NCBI GenBank assembly: GCA_003260025.2
Contig: QFZU02000050.1
Coordinates: 1-64,000 of the forward strand
Direction: 5' to 3'
Length of the DNA stretch: 64,000 nucleotides
Origin: Microbispora triticiradicis
GTDB taxonomy: Bacteria > Actinomycetota > Actinomycetes > Streptosporangiales > Streptosporangiaceae
Shown here: piece after piece, positions 55,344 through 64,000 of the stretch
How the letters are laid out: every line of letters begins with the position of its first letter
Numbering within the stretch: the first letter of the stretch is position 1
Program-made: the position numbers and the translations under genes
Notes under the pieces: model-generated
The model's input: only the letters and a program-made list of their open reading frames with translations
The model's database searches: none
What the model was told of the DNA's origin: nothing

Positions 55344-55646
55344 CTAGCCGATCTGACCGAAGATGTCGATCCGCTCGCCCTCGGCCAGGCTCACGATCGC
55401 GCGCTTGGTGGTCGGGCGCTGGCCGTAGCCGTACTTGGTCCGCTTGCGCTTGCCCTGGCGGTTGATCGTGTTCACGCCGGTCACCTTGACGCCGAAGATC
55501 TGCTCGACGGCGATCTTCACCTGCGTCTTGTTGGCACCCTTGCGCACCAGGAACGTGTACTTGTTGTGCTCATCGATCAGGCCGTAGCTCTTCTCGGAGA
55601 CGATCGGCTTGAGGATGATGTCACGCGGGTCGGCGATCTTCTGCAT
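55344..55646 (-). CDS. rplW: Ribosomal protein L23
   Basis: The 100-residue exit-tunnel protein has [20 protein letters not shown] and [18 protein letters not shown]. Its start shares a base with the rplD stop. Confidence 0.97.
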   Translation of the reverse strand: MQKIADPRDIILKPIVSEKSYGLIDEHNKYTFLVRKGANKTQVKIAVEQIFGVKVTGVNTINRQGKRKRTKYGYGQRPTTKRAIVSLAEGERIDIFGQIG

Positions 55647-56296
55647 CAGGCCTCTTCCTTCCCGCTGTTCGCCAGACGCGCCACGACCTGGTCGTAGGCC
55701 TCACGGGTGAAGACCACGTCGTCGTGGCAGAGCACGTCGTAGGTGTTGAGCTGCCCCGAGTCCAGCAGGTGGACCTCGGGGGCGTTGCGCAGGCTGAGCC
55801 AGGTGAGCTCGTCGTTCTCGTCGACCACGACGAGAACGCTGCGGGCCTGCGTGATCTTCCGCAGCGCCTCCAGGGCGGCGCGGGTCCCGGGCGTGTCACC
55901 CGTGACCAGACCGCTCACCACGTGGACGCGGCCGCCGCCGGCGCGGTCGGACAGCGCGCCCTTCAGGGCCGCCGCCTTCATCTTCTTGGGCGTCCGCTGC
56001 TCGTACGAGCGCGGCTGCGGGCCGTGGACGACGCCGCCACCGGCGAACTGCGGAGCGCGGGTCGAACCCTGGCGCGCGCGGCCGGTGCCCTTCTGCCGGT
56101 ACGGCTTCTTGCCGCCGCCGGAGACGTTGCCGCGGGTCTTGGTGGCGTGGGTGCCCTGCCGGCGCGCGGCGAGCTGGGCGACGACCACCTGGTGGATCAG
56201 CGGGACGTTGACCTTGGCGCCGAAGACCTCCTCGGGGAGGTCGACGGTCCCCGCCTTGGCGCCGCTGGCGTCGAGGACGTCGATGGTCGTGGTCAC
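55646..56296 (-). CDS. rplD: Ribosomal protein L4
   Basis: The 216-residue protein begins [23 protein letters not shown] 56296 overlaps the rplC stop by four bases (GTGA). The tunnel loop [20 protein letters not shown] is intact. L4 autoregulates the S10 operon in E. coli; the long inverted repeat at 57373–57429 is a place to look for an equivalent. Confidence 0.97.
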   Translation of the reverse strand: MTTTIDVLDASGAKAGTVDLPEEVFGAKVNVPLIHQVVVAQLAARRQGTHATKTRGNVSGGGKKPYRQKGTGRARQGSTRAPQFAGGGVVHGPQPRSYEQRTPKKMKAAALKGALSDRAGGGRVHVVSGLVTGDTPGTRAALEALRKITQARSVLVVVDENDELTWLSLRNAPEVHLLDSGQLNTYDVLCHDDVVFTREAYDQVVARLANSGKEEA

Positions 56297-56949
56297 TTGG
56301 CAGCAACCCCCTTCTTGGCGGCGGTGCGGAGGAGAACCAGGCTGCCGTTGGCGCCGGGGATCGCACCCTTGATCAGGATGAGGCCCTTCTCGGCGTCCAC
56401 GGCGTGCACCTTGAGGCTCTGGACCGTCGTGCGCACGTTGCCCATCCGGCCGGCCATGCGCAGGCCCTTGAAGACGCGGCCCGGGGTGGCGCATCCGCCG
56501 ATGGAACCCGGGGAGCGGTGCTTGCGCTGGGTACCGTGCGAGGCGCCGAGACCGCGGAAGTTGTGGCGCTTCATGACACCGGCGAAGCCCTTGCCCTTGC
56601 TCTTGCCGGTGACGTCGACGTACTGCCCGGCCTCGAAGGCGTCGGCGAGGATCTCCTGGCCGAGCGTGTACTCGGAGGCGTCGTCGGTGCGGACCTCGGC
56701 GAAGTAGCGGCGCGGCGTGATGTCGTGCTTGCGGAGGTAGTCGCCCAGGGGCTTGTTGACCTTACGAGGGTCGATCTGCCCGTAGCCGAGCTGGACGGCG
56801 GAGTAGCCGTCCTTCTCCGGAGTGCGGACCCGGGTCACCACGCACGGACCGGCCTCGACGACGGTGACCGGGATCACCCGGTTCGTCTCGTCGAAGACCT
56901 GGGTCATGCCGAGCTTCTTGCCCAGGACGCCCTTGATCTGCTTAGCCAT
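56293..56949 (-). CDS. rplC: Ribosomal protein L3
   Basis: The 218-residue protein opens [20 protein letters not shown] and carries [20 protein letters not shown] near the peptidyl-transferase centre. Thirteen bases after rpsJ. Confidence 0.98.
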   Translation of the reverse strand: MAKQIKGVLGKKLGMTQVFDETNRVIPVTVVEAGPCVVTRVRTPEKDGYSAVQLGYGQIDPRKVNKPLGDYLRKHDITPRRYFAEVRTDDASEYTLGQEILADAFEAGQYVDVTGKSKGKGFAGVMKRHNFRGLGASHGTQRKHRSPGSIGGCATPGRVFKGLRMAGRMGNVRTTVQSLKVHAVDAEKGLILIKGAIPGANGSLVLLRTAAKKGVAAK

Positions 56950-56962
56950 GTCAGTGCGTTCC

Positions 56963-57271
56963 TTAGAGCTTGATCGAGATGTCGACACCGGCGGGAAGGT
57001 CGAGACGCATGAGCGAGTCGACCGTCTTCGGCGTCGGGTCGATGATGTCAATCAGCCGCTTGTGCGTACGCATCTCAAAGTGCTCGCGGCTGTCCTTGTA
57101 CTTGTGCGGCGACCGGATGACGCAGTACACGTTCTTCTCGGTCGGCAGCGGCACCGGGCCAGCGACCTTGGCGCCGGTCCGCGTCACCGTCTCGACGATC
57201 TTCTTGGCCGAGCTGTCGATGACCTCGTGGTCATACGCCTTGAGCCGGATGCGGATCTTCTGTCCCGCCAT
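56963..57271 (-). CDS. rpsJ: Ribosomal protein S10
   Basis: The 102-residue protein opens [20 protein letters not shown] and has the [20 protein letters not shown] loop. First gene of the S10 operon. Longer in-frame starts upstream would run into the leader and are rejected. Confidence 0.98.
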   Translation of the reverse strand: MAGQKIRIRLKAYDHEVIDSSAKKIVETVTRTGAKVAGPVPLPTEKNVYCVIRSPHKYKDSREHFEMRTHKRLIDIIDPTPKTVDSLMRLDLPAGVDISIKL

Positions 57272-57372
57272 AATGGCCTCGGTGTCCTTCGCTGTCGTCC
57301 TATTAAGCTTCACGCGGCCTGGTGCCGCAGGTCGTTTCCACGCGACCGACGCCCCGGAACTTGTCCGGTGTT

Positions 57373-57429
57373 CCGTGATCTGGCAGTGGCTTCGGTCGAA
57401 GTGCGGCCGAAAGCACTGCGAGATCACGG
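57373..57429 (-). promoter_or_regulatory. Long inverted repeat upstream of the S10 operon
   Basis: Two 23-base arms (57373–57395 and 57407–57429) match at 20 positions around an 11-base loop. The structure lies about 100–160 bases before rpsJ, after the tuf terminators. It could be an S10 leader element, an operator or a further terminator. Confidence 0.6.
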
Positions 57430-57444
57430 TCTCGTCGTCCGTGG

Positions 57445-57501
57445 GGGGCCGTTGCCGGCCCCTCGTGGTGCGGCGGTCAGGCCCTCACGGGCCCGACCGC
57501 C
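57445..57501 (-). terminator. Tandem hairpins after tuf
   Basis: The first stem after the tuf stop is GGCGGTCAGGCCC/GGGCCCGACCGCC (57472–57484 with 57489–57501, one mismatch). The second is GGGGCCG/CGGCCCC (57445–57451 with 57456–57462). Together they likely end the str operon. No T-tract. Confidence 0.7.
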
Positions 57502-57515
57502 ACCCAGCGGTGCTA

Positions 57516-58709
57516 CTACTTGATGATCTTCGTCACACGGCCGGCGCCGACGGTGCGGCCACCCTCGCGGATCGCGAACTTGAGGCCCTCCTCCATCGCG
57601 ATCGGCTGGATGAGCTGGACGGTCATCTCGGTGTTGTCACCGGGCATGACCATCTCGGTGCCCTCCGGCAGGTTCACGACACCGGTCACGTCCGTGGTAC
57701 GGAAGTAGAACTGCGGCCGGTAGTTGTTGAAGAACGGCGTGTGGCGGCCGCCCTCGTCCTTGGACAGGATGTAGACCTGCGCCTCGAACTCGGTGTGCGG
57801 GGTCGTCGTGCCCGGCTTGATGACACACTGGCCGCGCTCGACGTCCTCGCGCTTGATGCCACGGAGGAGCAGACCGACGTTGTCACCGGCCTGGCCCTCG
57901 TCGAGGAGCTTGCGGAACATCTCGACACCGGTGACGGTGGTCGTGGTGCTCTTCTCCTTGATGCCGATGATGTCGACGGTCTCGTTGACCTTGACGACAC
58001 CGCGCTCGATACGACCGGTGACGACGGTGCCGCGACCGGTGATCGAGAACACGTCCTCGATCGGCATGAGGAACGGCTTGTCGGTGTCACGAACCGGCTC
58101 GGGGACGTTCTCGTCCACGGCGTTCATGAGCTCGATGATGGAGTCGCCCCACTTCTCGTCGCCCTCGAGGGCCTTGAGAGCGGACACGCGCACGACCGGC
58201 AGGTCGTCGCCCGGGAACTCCTGGGCGGACAGCAGCTCGCGGACCTCGAGCTCGACGAGCTCCAGGATCTCCTCGTCGTCGACCATGTCGGCCTTGTTGA
58301 GGGCCACGACGATGTAGGGAACGCCGACCTGGCGGGCCAGGAGGACGTGCTCCTTCGTCTGCGGCATCGGGCCGTCGGTCGCGGCGACCACCAGGATCGC
58401 GCCGTCCATCTGGGCGGCACCGGTGATCATGTTCTTCACGTAGTCGGCGTGACCGGGGCAGTCCACGTGGGCGTAGTGGCGCTTCTCGGTCTGGTACTCG
58501 ACGTGCGCGATGGAGATGGTGATTCCGCGGGCCTTCTCCTCGGGCGCCTTGTCGATCTTGTCGAACGGGGTCGCCTCGTTGAGCTGCGGAAAACGGTCGT
58601 GAAGCACCTTGGTGATCGCCGCGGTCAGAGTGGTCTTGCCGTGGTCGATGTGCCCAATGGTGCCGATGTTCACGTGCGGCTTGTTCCGCTCGAACTTGGC
58701 CTTGGCCAC
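57516..58709 (-). CDS. tuf: Elongation factor Tu
   Basis: The 397-residue GTPase delivers aminoacyl-tRNA. The G motifs [22 protein letters not shown] and NKADMVDD are intact, as are the domain II/III segments [15 protein letters not shown] and [15 protein letters not shown]. Nothing suggests an elfamycin-resistant variant, but this was judged by eye. GTG start with AAGGAG. Last gene of the str operon. Confidence 0.98.
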   Translation of the reverse strand: MAKAKFERNKPHVNIGTIGHIDHGKTTLTAAITKVLHDRFPQLNEATPFDKIDKAPEEKARGITISIAHVEYQTEKRHYAHVDCPGHADYVKNMITGAAQMDGAILVVAATDGPMPQTKEHVLLARQVGVPYIVVALNKADMVDDEEILELVELEVRELLSAQEFPGDDLPVVRVSALKALEGDEKWGDSIIELMNAVDENVPEPVRDTDKPFLMPIEDVFSITGRGTVVTGRIERGVVKVNETVDIIGIKEKSTTTTVTGVEMFRKLLDEGQAGDNVGLLLRGIKREDVERGQCVIKPGTTTPHTEFEAQVYILSKDEGGRHTPFFNNYRPQFYFRTTDVTGVVNLPEGTEMVMPGDNTEMTVQLIQPIAMEEGLKFAIREGGRTVGAGRVTKIIK

Positions 58710-58767
58710 TGGTCTGTCTCCTTAGAGATTCTGACTTGACTTGCGTCCTGCAACTCAGGCTGTGCGC

Positions 58768-58791
58768 GGCGGAGGGATCGCTCCCCCCGCC
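58768..58791 (-). promoter_or_regulatory. Hairpin between fusA and tuf
   Basis: GGCGGAGGGA (58768–58777) pairs with TCCCCCCGCC (58782–58791) with one mismatch. It sits shortly after the fusA stop, a possible partial terminator or processing site; tuf may have an extra promoter here but none is clear. Confidence 0.45.
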
Positions 58792-58806
58792 GTGCACCGA
58801 GCGGAA

Positions 58807-60906
<2,100 letters not shown>

Positions 60907-60939
60907 TTCTTCGCGTCCTTAACTCGTCGTCGGTGCTCA

Positions 60940-61410
60940 CTACCAGCGGTAGTGGGCGAAGGCCTTGTTGGACTCGGCCATCTTGTGCGTGTCCTCGCGC
61001 CGCTTGACGCTGGCGCCGAGGCCGTTGCTCGCGTCGAGAAGCTCGTTCATGAGCCGCTCGGTCATGGTCTTCTCGCGGCGCGCCCGGGAGTACTGGACGA
61101 GCCACCGCAGGGCCAGCGTGGTGCTGCGCGAGGCCTTCACCTCGACGGGCACCTGGTAGGTGGCGCCACCGACACGGCGGCTCTTCACCTCGAGCGTCGG
61201 CCGGACGTTGTCGAGAGCGCGCTTCAGGGTGACGACCGGGTCGTTGCCGGTCTTGTCCTTGCAGCCCTCGAGGGCGCCGTAGACGATCGACTGCGCGAGG
61301 GAGCGCTTGCCGTCCAGGAGAACCTTGTTGATGAGCGCGGTGACCAGCGGCGAGTTGTGCACCGGGTCAGCGACCAGCTGGCGGCGGCCAGGGGAACCCT
61401 TGCGCGGCAT
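60940..61410 (-). CDS. rpsG: Ribosomal protein S7
   Basis: The 156-residue head protein opens [20 protein letters not shown] and ends [12 protein letters not shown]. One base after the rpsL stop. In E. coli S7 regulates this operon; no equivalent site was recognised in the 33-base gap before fusA. Confidence 0.98.
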   Translation of the reverse strand: MPRKGSPGRRQLVADPVHNSPLVTALINKVLLDGKRSLAQSIVYGALEGCKDKTGNDPVVTLKRALDNVRPTLEVKSRRVGGATYQVPVEVKASRSTTLALRWLVQYSRARREKTMTERLMNELLDASNGLGASVKRREDTHKMAESNKAFAHYRW

Positions 61411-61411
61411 G

Positions 61412-61786
61412 TCAGCTCTTCTCCTTCTTCGCGCCGTAACGGCTGCGGGCCTGCTTGCGGTTGCGGACGGCCTGGGTGTCCAGCGAACCACGGATGATCT
61501 TGTAGCGAACACCCGGCAGGTCCTTCACACGACCACCACGCACGAGCACCATCGAGTGCTCCTGGAGGTTGTGACCCACCCCAGGGATGTAAGCCGTGAC
61601 CTCGATGCCGTTGGTGAGCCGAACACGGGCCACCTTGCGCAGCGCCGAGTTGGGCTTCTTGGGGGTGGTCGTGTAAACGCGGGTGCAAACGCCGCGCCGC
61701 TGCGGGCTCCCCTTGAGGGCAGGAGTCTTGGTCTTGCTGACCTTGTCCTGCCGGCCCTTGCGGACCAACTGCTGAATGGTGGGCAC
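61412..61786 (-). CDS. rpsL: Ribosomal protein S12
   Basis: The 124-residue decoding protein opens [20 protein letters not shown] with GTG start. The streptomycin-relevant lysines in [13 protein letters not shown] and [13 protein letters not shown] are the wild-type residues. First gene of the str operon, with a long predicted leader. Confidence 0.98.
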   Translation of the reverse strand: MPTIQQLVRKGRQDKVSKTKTPALKGSPQRRGVCTRVYTTTPKKPNSALRKVARVRLTNGIEVTAYIPGVGHNLQEHSMVLVRGGRVKDLPGVRYKIIRGSLDTQAVRNRKQARSRYGAKKEKS

Positions 61787-62271
61787 CGCGTCTCCGTTTC
61801 GTGCCTAGCCGGTGATACGTCGTCCCGATCCTGGCGATGCCGCCCCTCACGGGTTTGCAGGTGCTGCCGGTGTCATGACCTGCGGATTTTTCATCCCCGC
61901 CGACCCACGCGCTCGGGCGTGTCGCGCTCTGCGCGCCCCACACCCGGACAGACCCGGTCGATCTGGAGGATTCACACGGCGCCCCCGCCCGCCTCCCACA
62001 TGGGAGAGCGGCTGTCAAGCGCACGCATGCGAGCCCACGAACCCATGGGCACGAAGGAAAAGACTACCCAGCGGTTCGCAAGTCGTCAAAACGACCGCCG
62101 CCGGATCGTCGGGTCCGTGTCATGGTTCCCGCCGCCTGCCTGGTGGCAGACAGCCAGAGGGCTCGGGATGAGTGTACTCGCCCACCACCCCTCCCCTCAC
62201 CATTTCCGCCCTACCCCACGCCACCTGAGCGGGAAACACCGAGCGCCCCGACGAGCGAAGCGGGAAACACA
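61787..62271. other. Gene-free region: str leader and promoter
   Basis: No protein gene is credible. It contains the str promoter (62061–62089) and a predicted 5' leader of about 265 bases with a CTCCCA-CA-TGGGAG hairpin (61995–62008). A lone TTGACA (62020–62015, minus strand) has no matching −10. The GCGGGAAACAC motif occurs twice (62229–62239 and 62260–62270). Confidence 0.6.
62061..62089 (-). promoter_or_regulatory. str operon promoter
   Basis: On the minus strand TTGACG (62089–62084), 17 bp and TAGTCT (62066–62061). Same architecture as the rplM promoter. Confidence 0.8.
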
Positions 62272-62307
62272 GAACCGCCCGGAGAGCGGGTGCTCTCCGG
62301 GCGGTTC
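62272..62307 (-). terminator. Terminator after rpoC
   Basis: GAACCGCCCGGAGAGC (62272–62287) pairs perfectly with 62292–62307 around a GGGT loop, 16 bp, starting 29 bases after the rpoC stop. The minus-strand sequence after it is TCTGTGTTTCCC, a poor T-tract. Confidence 0.8.
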
Positions 62308-62336
62308 GGCGTTCGGGACTCAGCCGTCCCCGGGAC

Positions 62337-64000
62337 TCAGCGGCCGTACTGGCCGAAGTCGTACTCCTCCAGCGGGACGGCCTCGCCGCTGCCGGAGCCG
62401 AAGGTGTAGTCCGCGGCGGAGCCGTCGTAGCCGCCGACCGTGTACATCGCGGCCTTGGCCTCCTCGGTGGGCTCCACCCGGATGTTGCGGTACTGGGGCA
62501 TGCCCGTACCGGCCGGGATGAGCTTACCGATGATGACGTTCTCCTTGAGGCCGAGCAGCGAGTCCGACTTGGCGTGGATCGCCGCGTCGGTGAGGACTCG
62601 CGTCGTCTCCTGGAAGGACGCCGCCGACAGCCAGGACTCGGTGGCCAGCGAGGCCTTGGTGATGCCCATCAGGACCGGACGGCCGGAGGCCGGCTGGCCG
62701 CCCTCCGCCACGGTCTGCCGGTTCATCGCCTCGAAGCGCGGCCGCTCGACCAGCTCGCCGGGCAGCAGCTCCGTGTCGCCCGACTCGAGCACGTTCACGC
62801 GCTTGAGCATCTGCCGGACGATGACCTCGATGTGCTTGTCGTGGATCGACACACCCTGCGAGCGGTAGACCTGCTGCACCTCGTCCACGAGGTGGAGCTG
62901 GACGGCCCGCGGGCCGAGGATCCGCAGGACCTCGTTCGGGTTGCGCGCACCGGCGATCAGCAGCTGACCGACGTCCACGCGCTGTCCCTCGGAGACCAGC
63001 AGCCGCGACCGCATCGAGACCGGGTACGCGATCTCCTCGGAGCCGTCGTCCGGAGTGATGACGATCTTTCGGGTCTTGTCGGTCTCGTCGATCCGCACCC
63101 GGCCCGCGACCTCGCTGATCGGGGCGACACCCTTGGGGATGCGCGCCTCGAAGAGCTCCTGGACACGCGGCAGACCGTGGGTGATGTCCGCGCCCGCCAC
63201 ACCACCGGTGTGGAAGGTACGCATGGTCAGCTGGGTGCCGGGCTCACCGATCGACTGGGCCGCGATGATGCCGACGGCCTCGCCGACGTCCACGAGCTTG
63301 CCGGTGGCCAGCGAGCGGCCGTAGCAGGTCGCGCAGACACCGATCTTGGCCTCGCAGACCAGCGTGCTGCGGGTCCGGACCGTCTCGATGCCGGCGTTGA
63401 CCAGCGCGGTGACGATGTCGTCGTTGATGTCGACACCCGCCGCGGCGACGAGCTTGCCGTCCACCTCGACGTCCTCGGCCAGGATGCGGCCGTGCACGTT
63501 GCTCTCGGCGTTCTCGGCCTTGACCAGGGCGCCCTGGGAGTCGCGCTCGCCCACGTGCAGCGGGACGGCGCGGTCGGTGCCGCAGTCGATCTCGCGGACG
63601 ATGACGTCCTGGGCGACGTCGACGAGACGACGCGTCAGGTAGCCGGAGTCGGCGGTCCGCAGGGCGGTGTCCGCCAGACCCTTCCGCTGGCCGTGGGTCG
63701 AGATGAAGTACTCCAGCACCGACAGGCCCTCGCGGAAGGAGGACTTGATCGGCCGCGGGATCGTCTCGCCCTTGGTGTTGGACACCAGGCCGCGGATGCC
63801 GGCGATCTGCCGCACCTGCATGCGGTTGCCGCGGGCGCCGGAGTTGACCATCATCCAGACCGGGTTGGTCGCCGGGAACGCGTTGACCATGTCGGCCTCG
63901 ACGTCCGCCGTCGCGTGGGTCCAGATCTCGATGAGCTCCTGACGGCGCTCCTCGTCGGTGATCAGACCACGGTCGTACTCCCGCTGGACCTTGTCGGCGC
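62337..64000 (-). CDS. rpoC: RNA polymerase beta' subunit (C-terminal part)
   Basis: Only the last 554 or so codons lie in the window; the 5' end is beyond 64000. The reading frame is open to the edge. Visible are the second zinc site ([16 protein letters not shown]), the trigger loop [19 protein letters not shown], and the C-terminal [20 protein letters not shown] segment. Terminated by the hairpin at 62272–62307. Confidence 0.98.
   Translation of the reverse strand, partial: ADKVQREYDRGLITDEERRQELIEIWTHATADVEADMVNAFPATNPVWMMVNSGARGNRMQVRQIAGIRGLVSNTKGETIPRPIKSSFREGLSVLEYFISTHGQRKGLADTALRTADSGYLTRRLVDVAQDVIVREIDCGTDRAVPLHVGERDSQGALVKAENAESNVHGRILAEDVEVDGKLVAAAGVDINDDIVTALVNAGIETVRTRSTLVCEAKIGVCATCYGRSLATGKLVDVGEAVGIIAAQSIGEPGTQLTMRTFHTGGVAGADITHGLPRVQELFEARIPKGVAPISEVAGRVRIDETDKTRKIVITPDDGSEEIAYPVSMRSRLLVSEGQRVDVGQLLIAGARNPNEVLRILGPRAVQLHLVDEVQQVYRSQGVSIHDKHIEVIVRQMLKRVNVLESGDTELLPGELVERPRFEAMNRQTVAEGGQPASGRPVLMGITKASLATESWLSAASFQETTRVLTDAAIHAKSDSLLGLKENVIIGKLIPAGTGMPQYRNIRVEPTEEAKAAMYTVGGYDGSAADYTFGSGSGEAVPLEEYDFGQYGR

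Noticed and set aside
57516-58709. Elfamycin-resistant EF-Tu, which would hint at an antibiotic producer
   Set aside because: The visible domain II region is the ordinary sequence ([10 protein letters not shown]…, KPGT); no clear resistance substitution was identified.

Overview
The window is about 64 kb of very GC-rich DNA from an actinomycete. Most genes lie on the minus strand. Gene order matches the conserved guaB–sigD–groESL1–tsaD…alr–glmM–rpsI–rplM–truA–rplQ–rpoA…rpsJ–tuf–fusA–rpsL–rpoC backbone known from Streptomyces and Mycobacterium. The His-tailed GroEL1, the SigD/ShbA-type sigma factor and abundant leaderless promoters fit Actinomycetota. A Streptosporangiales-like genome is my guess only; nothing in the window fixes the genus.

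Layout. 0–5.4 kb: GMP synthesis (guaB3, guaB), a TrmB/LuxR-type regulator, a DUF5319 gene, and a sigma factor translationally coupled to a very small RsdA-like anti-sigma candidate. 5.7–9.2 kb: a secreted beta-helix protein and groES–groEL1 with a complete promoter and CIRCE operator. 9.4–13.2 kb: an NAD(P)-epimerase divergent from a MarR regulator, a THUMP-like methyltransferase and a coiled-coil protein. 13.2–21.4 kb: the t6A tRNA-modification genes tsaD, tsaB and tsaE with rimI, interrupted by a class F-type sortase and a surface protein, then a hydrolase, alr and the NAD(P)HX repair gene. 21.5–23 kb: a haloalkane-dehalogenase-like gene divergent from a second MarR regulator, with palindromic operators in the shared promoter. 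23–29 kb: acpS, coaA, a DUF389 protein and a four-gene ABC-2 exporter locus. 29–30.2 kb: decayed remains of an AAA ATPase plus PIN-like partner. 30.3–32.7 kb: glmM, rpsI, rplM. 33–38.7 kb: a membrane-anchored CAP-domain protein and two paralogous single-pass membrane proteins with long disordered Pro/Gly-rich N-termini. 38.7–64 kb: truA, the alpha operon, map, the spc operon, the S10 operon, the str operon and the 3' part of rpoC.

How it works together. The right half makes ribosomes, elongation factors, the Sec channel and RNA polymerase subunits. It is punctuated by strong hairpins at nearly every larger intergenic gap. Clear TTGACN-17-TAGTCT promoters drive the str and rplM operons. Many accessory genes in the left half have a TANNNT hexamer whose last base is 7 nt before the start codon, which predicts leaderless mRNAs and decides several start codons (DUF5319, coaA, the first ABC ATPase and others). 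The least explained parts are the IDR–TM–domain paralog pair with the CAP protein, the sigma/mini-anti-sigma pair, the sortase pair inside the t6A locus and the broken ATPase/PIN module.
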